Assembly (NCBI GenBank): GCA_937901745.1
Contig: CALGSZ010000094.1
Span: 1-5,503, forward strand
DNA length: 5,503 nucleotides
Direction of reading: 5' to 3'
From: an uncultured Chloroflexota bacterium
Lineage (GTDB): Bacteria > Chloroflexota > Chloroflexia > Thermomicrobiales > UBA6265
Position numbers and translations under genes: made by a program. Position 1 is the stretch's first letter. Each line of letters opens with the position of its first letter. The notes below the pieces were generated by a model. The model saw only the letters and a program-made list of their open reading frames with translations. It did no database searches and was not told the DNA's origin. Below, in pieces: positions 1-5,182 of the stretch.

Positions 1-106
1 GGCGAAAGCTCCTTGACCGAGAAATGCCGAACCATTCTCCGTCTCGCGCACTCCATGCACCGCGCTGTTGTCAAGCGGCGCGTATCGTACCGCACTATCT
101 CAAAGC
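1..106. other. Left edge, no gene recognised
   Basis: I see no supportable gene here. On the + strand one frame stays open from the edge to a stop inside the second palindrome, about 158, but its translation runs straight through the hairpins and looks non-coding. On the - strand a GTG near base 60 opens a short frame running off the left edge; it has no recognisable family and no clear ribosome binding site. It could be the 5' end of a gene lying outside the window, but the sequence does not decide this. Confidence 0.4.
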
Positions 107-277
107 AGCGCGGGAATAAATCCCCGCGCTCACCCGATACGCCGGTTGAAACCGGCTGAGTTGTGTCATGTCTCGGTATGACATGCAGCAAACGCCCGGC
201 AGGATAAGGAAGGCCCATTCCATAGCCTGCTATCGCAGGCTTATCGCCTTGAGCGGCGGAGCTTTAGCTCCGCGCTC
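107..277. repeat. Cluster of five REP-like hairpin palindromes
   Basis: Five inverted repeats with different stems lie within 171 bases. (1) AGCGCGGG at 107-114 pairs with 123-130 around an AT-rich loop. (2) GCCGGT at 141-146 pairs with 151-156 around TGAA. (3) TGTCAT at 164-169 pairs with 178-183 around an 8-nt loop. (4) AGCCTGC at 224-230 pairs with 235-241 around TATC. (5) CGGAGCT at 257-263 pairs with 266-272 around TT, extended by GAGCG at 251-255 with 273-277 across one bulged G. Palindromes 1 and 5 share the 10-mer CCGCGCTCAC (124-133 and 270-279). Imperfect palindromes of this kind are the usual substrates or ends of Y1 HUH transposases, and one is encoded just downstream. Whether they are true element ends or a BIME-like array cannot be settled from one copy. 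Confidence 0.7.
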
Positions 278-414
278 ACTCACATCCCCCCACACCTTTC
301 ACAGTCTTTTCGCATCATAAACAATCAGCATAAGTCATAATTGGATGGTTGGGCTCCCTTACAGGACGGTTCCATATCATAGGCACCATCAGATTGGCTG
401 AGAGGAATGACTCC
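278..414 (+). promoter_or_regulatory. AT-richer leader of the transposase gene
   Basis: This stretch is clearly more AT-rich than the rest of the window, especially 300-345, and has a CATAAT hexamer at 336-341 that could act as a -10 element; I see no good -35 at normal spacing. The useful signal is GAGAGGA at 400-406, a Shine-Dalgarno sequence 8 nt before the ATG at 415, which decides the start of the transposase gene. Confidence 0.45.
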
Positions 415-861
415 ATGCCCTACTGGCGCCTCTTGTACCACGTCGTGTGGGGAACGAAAAACGACCACGCCCTCCTCGACGAAGACGATGTCGCGATAAT
501 TGAGCGGTCCGTCCGCACAACCTTGCGCTCACTCGGAGCCATACCACACGCCATCGGCGTCATGCCCGATCACGTCCACGTCGCCGTATCCATTCCCCCG
601 CGTGTTGCCCTCAGTGAGGCTGTGGGGCGGATGAAGGGCGCCTTGGCTCACGCCTTGAATCACAATCCGTCGCGCCCACGGGAGATCCGACTCGTTTGGC
701 AGGCGGAGTACGGCGTGCTCTCCTTCGGAGAACGCGCCCTCCCCGACGTCATCGCCTACGTCCGCAACCAGCGAGACCGCCACGCGAGGCAGCGACTCTG
801 GTCATCGCTCGAGCGCATGAACGCGGCCGCAACGCCAGGCGGCTCCATGCCCGCTGACTGA
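415..861 (+). CDS. Y1 HUH transposase, IS200/REP-associated type
   Basis: This 148-residue protein is a single-domain HUH tyrosine transposase (Y1_Tnp family), which nicks and rejoins single-stranded DNA at hairpin ends. The metal-binding HUH motif is HVH at residues 53-55, inside the typical MPDHVHVAV strand. The WQ..YG motif is at 96-101, and the catalytic tyrosine should be Y115 in YVRNQRDRH, matching the family's Y-x-x-N-Q helix. Length fits the group (about 130-180 residues). I chose the ATG at 415, because it has a good ribosome binding site and because the family begins with the strand YWRLLYHVVWGTK. An in-frame TTG at 349 would add 22 unrelated residues. All key residues are present, so it looks intact. 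It follows a cluster of hairpins, which are likely substrates. It has no accessory TnpB gene. Whether it is mobile or a domesticated RAYT is not visible. Confidence 0.9.
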   Translation: MPYWRLLYHVVWGTKNDHALLDEDDVAIIERSVRTTLRSLGAIPHAIGVMPDHVHVAVSIPPRVALSEAVGRMKGALAHALNHNPSRPREIRLVWQAEYGVLSFGERALPDVIAYVRNQRDRHARQRLWSSLERMNAAATPGGSMPAD

Positions 862-894
862 GTTGCCACGGGCCGTGACGCTACCCTGGCAAAC

Positions 895-1213
895 TCGACA
901 CGCCTCCGGCCACGCTCCTCCGTGGAAGGTGGCGTACGGTGGAGGCTCAGCCTGGCCAGCAAGGATCCCAGCGCCTATCTCATCCCGCGTCGTGACGATC
1001 TCTTCACACGACCTTCATCGTCTCCTACTGGGCGAACTCGGCGAATCGGCTCGTCCGGACCGTGGCGGGCGTCCCGACGACCCGGTTGCCAGACGGAGTG
1101 CGCATGCCGAGCCGAGGCGCGTTCGAGGCCTGGCTCAACTTCAACCCCCATCGGGTCATGCTGGCGGACGACGCGACCCTCGCGCCGGTTATCTTCACCA
1201 TCTACCCGCGCTG
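895..1213 (+). pseudogene. Decayed, truncated copy of the downstream DUF3386-type gene
   Basis: This segment is homologous to the intact gene at 1365-2027. Bases 937-967 match 1653-1683 at 27 of 31 positions, and bases 1012-1031 match 1846-1865 at 17 of 20. The alignment is gap-free within each block, but the offset jumps from 716 to 834, a net loss of 118 nt that shifts the frame. In the first frame it reads RWRLSLASKD, against RWTLSLASQD in the intact protein, and later DDLF against DDPF. After the jump, in another frame, it reads TTFIVSYW (intact ATFVVAYW), then MPSR (intact LPSR), and ends at a TGA at 1211-1213 after about nine extra residues. The first half of the gene is missing; similarity fades at about 895, just after the transposase stop. 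No start codon or ribosome binding site fits. The divergence between the copies suggests an old duplication or a separate paralog that later decayed. It is unlikely to be functional. Confidence 0.75.
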
Positions 1214-1272
1214 ACGAGCGCCCCGTCACCCGTGATGAGCCGCGACCGGCTGCGCAGCGGTTCATCGGCGTC

Positions 1273-1302
1273 TTGACAAGGATGCCTCCCGCCTCCTAGC
1301 CT
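1273..1302 (+). promoter_or_regulatory. Weak candidate promoter for the DUF3386-type gene
   Basis: TTGACA at 1273-1278 is a perfect -35 hexamer in the 150-bp gap before the gene. At 18-nt spacing the -10 would be TAGCCT (1297-1302), which is a poor match. A better hexamer, CATAAT at 1306-1311, sits 27 nt away, too far for normal sigma factor use. The gap is locally AT-rich from 1303 to 1340, as expected of a promoter region, but the exact elements are uncertain. Confidence 0.3.
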
Positions 1303-1311
1303 ACGCATAAT

Positions 1312-1330
1312 TCCGACTAATAAGGTCGGA
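1312..1330. promoter_or_regulatory. Perfect 6-bp inverted repeat, candidate operator
   Basis: TCCGAC (1312-1317) and GTCGGA (1325-1330) are perfect inverted repeats separated by 7 AT-rich bases. They lie at the likely start of transcription and 35 bp before the start codon of the DUF3386-type gene. The spacing and position suit a dimeric repressor site. It could instead be a small 5'-UTR hairpin or a leftover end signal behind the decayed copy, but no T-tract follows it. Confidence 0.35.
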
Positions 1331-1364
1331 TATATGGCAACGTGACGAGCAGAGAGGAGGAGGC

Positions 1365-2027
1365 ATGGGAGCGGCGCCTTCTGTTGTCCGCGACGATCCC
1401 GCTGCGCACGCGATCCTGCGCGCGGCGCACGAGCGGGCCTATCGGTTTCCGACGACCTTCGAAGGTTTTACCGCGGCGTTTACCTACGCCGATGAGACGC
1501 AATCGGCGCGCGGCAGCGTGGAGGTGCGCTCGCCACGAGCGATCGCGCTCCATGCGCCGGAGGCGCCAGAGCCAGTGCGCGAGTGGATCACGCGGGAGCT
1601 CGGCTCGATGGCTGGGCACCGCTGGCCGCGCGCCTATGACGATGCGGACGGCCGGTGGACGCTCAGCTTGGCAAGCCAGGATCACTGGGGCCACGTCATA
1701 CAAGTCCACGACGATCCGTTCGCATCGTCCTATCGCGTGCGTGATGGCCGCATCCTTCAGGTCTCCCGCCGCACCGATCCCGTTCAGTTCAGCATTCTGC
1801 TGCTCAGCCACACCGCCGCTCCCGATGGCCGTCTGCTGCCAGCGACATTCGTCGTCGCCTACTGGTACCACGAGCAGGAGCGGCTCATTCGCGTCGAGGC
1901 CTACGCGGACGCGTATGTTGAGGTAGAGGGAACGCTTCTGCCGAGTCGGCGCGAGGTGACGACGACGGACGATCGAGGCGTCACCCGCCGCGAGCTCGTG
2001 CTCACCGAGCACCGATTGTTAGCCTGA
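1365..2027 (+). CDS. DUF3386-type protein, next to heme importer
   Basis: The 220-residue product has no signal peptide or membrane segment, so it is probably cytoplasmic. From memory of the family it resembles DUF3386, a group known mainly from cyanobacteria and of unknown biochemical role. The resemblance includes an N-terminal helix ILRAAHERAY (17-26) leading to GFTAAFTY (34-41), then WITRELGSMAGHRWPR (74-89), then the core SSYRVRDGRILQVSRR (121-136), LLPATFVVAYW (157-167), and the C-terminal LLPSRREV (191-198) with a final HRLL (216-219). No catalytic motif is evident. The start is an ATG 4 nt after AGGAGG (1355-1360), within a longer purine-rich run. The gene is single, with a decayed relative upstream and the importer operon 243 bp downstream on the same strand. 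A role in heme or iron handling is suggested by this neighbourhood only. Coding is certain; the family call is moderately certain. Confidence 0.75.
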   Translation: MGAAPSVVRDDPAAHAILRAAHERAYRFPTTFEGFTAAFTYADETQSARGSVEVRSPRAIALHAPEAPEPVREWITRELGSMAGHRWPRAYDDADGRWTLSLASQDHWGHVIQVHDDPFASSYRVRDGRILQVSRRTDPVQFSILLLSHTAAPDGRLLPATFVVAYWYHEQERLIRVEAYADAYVEVEGTLLPSRREVTTTDDRGVTRRELVLTEHRLLA

Positions 2028-2111
2028 TCGGCGAGGCAGGTCGCTCTCGGCGGTGCGGAGTCAGAGCGAAGCGAAAGGAGCGCGCCATGCGATAGCCGCC
2101 AAGCACGGGGC

Positions 2112-2134
2112 GGGGGCCGGCATGGCCAGCCCCC
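2112..2134 (+). other. Very GC-rich hairpin after the DUF3386-type gene
   Basis: GGGGGC (2112-2117) pairs with GCCCCC (2129-2134); after one C/A mismatch, GGC (2119-2121) pairs with GCC (2125-2127) around a 3-nt ATG loop. It lies 85 bp behind the upstream stop codon. It could aid transcription termination, but lacks the T-tract of an intrinsic terminator. It could equally be part of a leader RNA for the next operon. Confidence 0.4.
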
Positions 2135-2193
2135 AGGACGACGCAAGCGACGTTCATCGCCGGCGGTCCGCGGCACCGGACATCCGGCTCACA

Positions 2194-2205
2194 GGCGGTT
2201 CCGCC
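2194..2205 (+). other. Small hairpin in the operon leader
   Basis: GGCGG (2194-2198) and CCGCC (2201-2205) are perfect inverted repeats around TT; as RNA this gives a 4-bp stem with a 4-nt loop. A CCGG/CCGG pair at 2176-2187 lies just before it. In such GC-rich DNA short stems are common, so this is recorded mainly as part of the leader's structure. Confidence 0.25.
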
Positions 2206-2215
2206 AGACGCCGCC

Positions 2216-2252
2216 GCGCCAGGAATGAGTATACCCCTCGCGCGGCTGGCGC
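2216..2252 (+). other. Stem-loop just upstream of the hmuT ribosome binding site
   Basis: GCGCCAG (2216-2222) pairs perfectly with CTGGCGC (2246-2252), enclosing 23 bases. The stem ends 8 nt before the GGAGG of hmuT, so it could influence ribosome access or transcription into the operon. The enclosed loop contains the TATACC hexamer (2230-2235), so as DNA it could alternatively frame a promoter. Confidence 0.35.
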
Positions 2253-2270
2253 AACCGAACGGAGGTTGAA

Positions 2271-3263
2271 ATGCGGTCGCGCGATCTGATCGCCCTTGTT
2301 GCGCTCTGCGCTCTGCTGCTGGTCGGCATGCGGCCGGCGCTCGCCGCTCAGGGTGACGCCACCCCAGCGCCCGCCACGCCGCAACCGCGCCTGCCTGTCA
2401 CGGTCACCGATGTCTCCGGCGCTCGGGTCACCGTGCAGGACATCAGCCGAATCGTCCCGCTCAACCCAGACGTGACGGAGATCATCTGGGCGCTGGGCCT
2501 TGGAGATCGCGTCGTCGCGGTCGATACCAGCGCCTCTTACCCACCAGAGGTGCAGCAGCTGCCGAAGATTGGCTATCAACGGCAGCTCTCCGCGGAGGGC
2601 ATTCTCTCACTCAACCCAACCCTCATCATTGGCACCGAAGCAGCTGGTCCGCCGGAGGTCATTGCCCAGCTCCGCGACAGCGGCACGCCGGTGGTGATCA
2701 TCTCAGACCCGGTCGATCTCCAGGCGCCTATCGTCAAGACACGCGCGGTCGCTGAGGCGCTTGGCGTCGCAGAGGCAGGGGAGCAGCTGGCGGAGCGGAT
2801 CGCTAGCGAGATCGCGTCGGCGCAGGCAGCGGCGGCAGAGGCTGCGTCGCGGCCACGCGTCGTCTTTCTCTATGTCCGTGGCACGGCGACCCAGATGATC
2901 GGCGGAGCCGGCACCAGCGCCGACGCTATGATCGTCGCCGCCGGCGGCATCAACGCGGCTGCCGAAGCAGGCATCGTCGGGTACAAGCCGCTGACTGCCG
3001 AAGCGCTCGCGGCGGCTTCTCCCGACGTGCTGCTCCTCCTCTCGGCTGGTCTAGAGTCAGTCGGCGGCATCGACGGACTGCTGCAGATTCCTGGCGTGGC
3101 GCAGACGTCGGCAGGGCAGCAGCAACGCGTCCTTGCCTACGACGACCTCTACCTGCTCGGCATGGGCCCGCGGACCGGTCAAGCCCTGCGTGACCTCGTC
3201 CATGGCCTCCACCCCGAGCTGGCCCCAGCTAGCCCGGTGGCGTCTCCCGCGGCGGGAGCCTGA
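2271..3263 (+). CDS. hmuT: Heme-type ABC transporter substrate-binding protein
   Basis: This 330-residue secreted protein would capture heme and deliver it to the permease encoded next. Residues 1-26 form a Sec signal peptide with a hydrophobic core and a likely cut after PALA (23-26). A Thr/Pro-rich linker (31-42) leads into a Peripla_BP_2 (class III, BtuF/FhuD/HmuT) fold. The N-lobe contains LNPDVTEIIWALGLGDRVVAV (64-84, central part most typical) and GYQRQLSAEGILSLNP (101-116). The C-lobe contains GTSADAMIVAAGGINAA (214-230), GYKPLTAEAL (237-246) and YLLGMGPRT (294-302). These patterns fit HmuT/ChuT/PhuT proteins better than BtuF. Tyr102 is in the position of the heme-ligating tyrosine of that group. 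The only histidines, H311 and H314, lie near the C-terminus. The start has GGAGG 5 nt upstream. No lipobox cysteine is present. The C-terminal tail (317-330) is Ala/Pro/Ser-rich. Substrate could also be another porphyrin or corrinoid. Confidence 0.85.
   Translation: MRSRDLIALVALCALLLVGMRPALAAQGDATPAPATPQPRLPVTVTDVSGARVTVQDISRIVPLNPDVTEIIWALGLGDRVVAVDTSASYPPEVQQLPKIGYQRQLSAEGILSLNPTLIIGTEAAGPPEVIAQLRDSGTPVVIISDPVDLQAPIVKTRAVAEALGVAEAGEQLAERIASEIASAQAAAAEAASRPRVVFLYVRGTATQMIGGAGTSADAMIVAAGGINAAAEAGIVGYKPLTAEALAAASPDVLLLLSAGLESVGGIDGLLQIPGVAQTSAGQQQRVLAYDDLYLLGMGPRTGQALRDLVHGLHPELAPASPVASPAAGA
3244..3258 (+). promoter_or_regulatory. Palindrome covering the hmuU ribosome binding site
   Basis: Bases 3244-3250 (CTCCCGC) and 3252-3258 (GCGGGAG) are perfect inverted repeats around one central G. 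The right arm contains the GGGAG Shine-Dalgarno (3254-3258) 8 nt before the hmuU ATG. In RNA the arms could form a short hairpin hiding this site. Ribosomes finishing hmuT at 3263 would melt it, so the arrangement suggests translational coupling of hmuU to hmuT. The effect is inferred. Confidence 0.45.
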
Positions 3264-3266
3264 GCG

Positions 3267-4355
3267 ATGGGAACCGTGCTGAGCCGCGCCTTCACTGCCC
3301 GCCGCGCGCCTGCCACGGGCGGCCGACTGGTGACTCCCGCGCTGCTCTTTCCTGGGCTCGTGGCGCTCCTCGGTCTTGCAATCCTCCTCAATCTGGGCTT
3401 GGGCGCGATGGAGATTCGCCCAGCGCAGGCAATCGCGATCATCGCGGATCGGCTCGGAATCCCGCTCAGCACGGACTTCACACCGCAGCAGGCCTCCGTG
3501 CTCTGGGCGATTCGTCTGCCGCGCGTCGCGCTTGCGGCGCTCGTGGGCGCGGCGCTCGCCCTTTCGGGCGCAACGCTTCAGGGCGTCTTCCGCAATCCCT
3601 TAGCCGATCCCGGTCTGATCGGCGTCTCGAGCGGAGCCGCGCTCGGCGCCGTCGCGACCATCCTTGTCGGATTGGCTCCGTTTGGGTTGGCTACCCTGCC
3701 GATCGCCGCCTTTCTCGGTGGCCTCCTAGCCACCCTCGCCGTCTATGGTCTGGCTCGGCAGGACGGCCGCACCGATGTCGTAACCCTGATCTTGACCGGC
3801 ATCGCGTGCAATGCCGTGCTGGGCGCCGCGACCGGGTACCTGACCTTCTTGGCAACGGATGCCCAGCTTCGCGCAATCGTCTTCTGGTCGCTTGGCAGCA
3901 TCGGCGGAGCGACCTGGGACACCACGCTGCGCGCGCTGCCCTTGATCGCGGTTGGCCTGCTGGCAGCGCCGCGTTGGAGCGCCGCACTGAATCTGCTCGT
4001 GCTCGGGGAGGAAGAGGCCACCAGCCTCGGCGTGCCGACTGAACGGGTTCGATTGAGCCTGATCGCGCTAGCGGCACTGATGACCGGCGCGGCTGTCGCG
4101 GTCGCCGGGATCATCGGGTTTGTCGGGCTCGTCGTGCCGCACATCGTTCGGCTCGTCAGCGGCCCCGACCATCGTCGCCTGTTGCCAGCAAGCGCACTGG
4201 CTGGAGCTTCGCTGCTGCTGATGGCCGACCTGGCCGCGCGAACCCTCGCTGCTCCAGCCGAGTTGCCCATCGGTGTCGTGACTGCGTTCGCCGGCGGCCC
4301 CTTTTTCCTCTGGCTGCTACGACGCGCACGGCAGGAGCGAGCGATCCCGGGATGA
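3267..4355 (+). CDS. hmuU: Heme-type ABC transporter permease, FecCD family
   Basis: The 362-residue product is an integral membrane protein of the FecCD/BtuC family, which forms a dimeric pore, usually with ten membrane helices per subunit. Hydrophobic stretches cover most of residues 22-350. Family motifs are clear: RLPR (83-86), SGATLQGVFRNPLADPG (100-116) followed by GVSSGAALGA (119-128), FWSLGS (206-211), the coupling-loop sequence GEEEATSLGV (247-256) that contacts the ATPase, GFVGLVVPHIVRL (284-296), and a final helix with LPIGVVTAFAGGPFFLWLL (333-351). Length is typical. The start is an ATG 3 nt after the hmuT stop, with GGGAG 8 nt upstream. The stop overlaps the hmuV start (ATGA). 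Heme as substrate is inferred from the binding protein; the permease alone would fit siderophores or B12 as well. Confidence 0.92.
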   Translation: MGTVLSRAFTARRAPATGGRLVTPALLFPGLVALLGLAILLNLGLGAMEIRPAQAIAIIADRLGIPLSTDFTPQQASVLWAIRLPRVALAALVGAALALSGATLQGVFRNPLADPGLIGVSSGAALGAVATILVGLAPFGLATLPIAAFLGGLLATLAVYGLARQDGRTDVVTLILTGIACNAVLGAATGYLTFLATDAQLRAIVFWSLGSIGGATWDTTLRALPLIAVGLLAAPRWSAALNLLVLGEEEATSLGVPTERVRLSLIALAALMTGAAVAVAGIIGFVGLVVPHIVRLVSGPDHRRLLPASALAGASLLLMADLAARTLAAPAELPIGVVTAFAGGPFFLWLLRRARQERAIPG

Positions 4356-5182
4356 CCGAGCCACCATCGCCGCGAGCGATTCTGGAAGCGCAGGCGGTCA
4401 GCTACGAAACGGGCAGCCAGCGCCTGCTGTCCGACGTTAGCCTCGAGCTGCTACCTGGGGAGGTGTTAGCCATCGTCGGGCCCAACGGAGCCGGGAAGAC
4501 GACGCTGCTGCGCCTCCTGGCTGGCATCCTCCGCCCCACCTGCGGGGCAGTCGTCCTCGATGGTCGGCCCCTCGGAGCCTACCGGCCTGAGGAGCTTGCG
4601 CTGCGACGCGCGGTCATGCCGCAGCAGTCGCTGCTACGCTTTGGGTTCACCGCGCGTGAGGTCGTAGCGATGGGCCGCTATCCTCATCAGCGCGCCCGCC
4701 AATCCGATCGTCTCACGGATGAGCGGGTCATCGCCAGGGCAATGGCTGAGACCGAGACGCACGAGCTGGCCGACCGCCTGTTCCCCACACTCTCCGGCGG
4801 CGAGCAAGGGCGGGTCACGCTCGCGCGGGTTCTGGCGCAAGACACGCCAGTGCTGCTGCTCGACGAGCCAACCGCGTCGCTCGACATTCGGCATCAGCAC
4901 GGCATGCTCGCACTTGCCCAGAAGCTCGCTCGGCGTGGCGCGGCGATCGCGGTGATCCTCCACGATTTGAATCTCGCCGCTGCCTATGCCGACCGCATCG
5001 CGCTGCTCTGCGCGGGTCAACTCGCCGATCTTGGCCCGCCACGCGCCGTACTGCGAGAGAGTCTCTTGACCGAAGTCTTCCGCTGCCCGATCGCCGTTCG
5101 CTGCCACCCGCTAAGCGACTGCCCTCTCATTCTGCCGATTGCGGAGCGCGCTGCCGCGCCTGACAGCGCGTCTCCTGGCTGA
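4352..5182 (+). CDS. hmuV: Heme-type ABC transporter ATP-binding protein
   Basis: This 276-residue cytoplasmic ATPase would pair with the FecCD permease and power import. All nucleotide-binding motifs are present: Walker A GPNGAGKTT (43-51), Q-loop in MPQQS (89-93), signature LSGGE (147-151), Walker B VLLLDEP (167-173, catalytic Glu172), D-loop SLD (176-178) and H-loop His204 in VILHDLNLAA. The residue after LSGGEQ is Gly153, where many homologs have Gln; this is unlikely to matter. The ATG overlaps the hmuU stop by four bases (ATGA). The nearest Shine-Dalgarno, AGGAG at 4333-4337, is 14 nt away, rather far, so translation is probably coupled to hmuU. The C-terminal 30 residues include Cys245, Cys251 and Cys257, then an Ala-rich tail. 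HmuV and FepC/BtuD ATPases are hard to separate; the symbol follows the operon. Confidence 0.9.
   Translation: MTEPPSPRAILEAQAVSYETGSQRLLSDVSLELLPGEVLAIVGPNGAGKTTLLRLLAGILRPTCGAVVLDGRPLGAYRPEELALRRAVMPQQSLLRFGFTAREVVAMGRYPHQRARQSDRLTDERVIARAMAETETHELADRLFPTLSGGEQGRVTLARVLAQDTPVLLLDEPTASLDIRHQHGMLALAQKLARRGAAIAVILHDLNLAAAYADRIALLCAGQLADLGPPRAVLRESLLTEVFRCPIAVRCHPLSDCPLILPIAERAAAPDSASPG

Larger units (their letters stand above)
107..861 (+). mobile_element. Possible IS200/RAYT-type unit (hairpins plus transposase)
   Basis: The hairpin cluster and the Y1 transposase gene form a plausible unit of about 755 bp, close to the size of IS200-group elements. Y1 elements insert without target duplications and have subterminal hairpins instead of long inverted repeats, so absence of terminal repeats is expected. 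I find no convincing hairpin on the right side after the transposase stop; only a small 5-bp palindrome at 867-877 is present. The right boundary is therefore guessed, and the unit may instead be a RAYT gene with an associated REP cluster rather than an autonomous element. Confidence 0.4.
2028..2270 (+). promoter_or_regulatory. Structured non-coding leader of the heme importer operon
   Basis: No credible gene lies in this 243-bp gap; the open frames here are Arg/Ala-rich and resemble nothing. It holds several inverted repeats, listed separately, and ends with GGAGG (2261-2265), a strong ribosome binding site 5 nt before the hmuT ATG. TATACC at 2230-2235 could be a -10 element giving a leader of about 30 nt, but no matching -35 is seen. 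I see no Fur- or DtxR-like palindrome and no cobalamin riboswitch core. Confidence 0.45.

Noticed and set aside
107..277. CRISPR array
   Set aside because: The repeats are different palindromes at irregular spacing, not identical direct repeats with spacers of even size.
349..414. TTG start at 349 for the transposase, adding 22 residues
   Set aside because: The added residues do not resemble the family N-terminus, and the ATG at 415 has a GAGAGGA ribosome binding site at ideal distance.
863..1299. Two overlapping + strand open frames (863-1276 and 922-1299) as real genes
   Set aside because: Their sequences are Arg/Pro/Ser-rich without family signals. The part of 922-1299 that makes sense matches the DUF3386-type protein only up to the deletion point, after which the homologous frame changes.
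1273..1311. TTGACA paired with CATAAT as one promoter
   Set aside because: The spacing is 27 nt, far beyond the usual 16-19; only the weaker TAGCCT hexamer is at a usable distance.
1317..2012. Long - strand open frame (231 codons) opposite the DUF3386-type gene
   Set aside because: The + strand product shows family-like motifs, has a strong ribosome binding site, and its substitutions against the remnant include conservative ones (V/I, A/S). The - strand frame is a shadow.
2112..2134. Intrinsic terminator of the DUF3386-type gene
   Set aside because: The stem is strong, but the bases after it are AGGACGACGC with no T-tract, so I list it only as a hairpin.
2028..2270. Cobalamin riboswitch before the BtuFCD-like operon
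   Set aside because: I could not find the conserved core or a convincing B12 box; a CGCCAGGAA stretch near 2217 is only a partial resemblance. The binding protein also looks heme-type.
2053..2289. Open frame of 78 codons in the leader
   Set aside because: Low-complexity Arg/Ala composition, no ribosome binding site, and it overlaps the hmuT start in another frame.
3743..4270. - strand open frames within hmuU and hmuV (also 4634-5107)
   Set aside because: They lie opposite genes with complete family motifs and have Ser/Arg/Ala-rich shadow composition typical of GC-rich DNA.
2271..5182. Vitamin B12 (btuFCD) or siderophore transporter
   Set aside because: The GYQRQLSAEG, GYKPLTAEAL and YLLGMGPRT patterns fit HmuT-type proteins better. 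It remains a possible alternative, since permease and ATPase do not discriminate.
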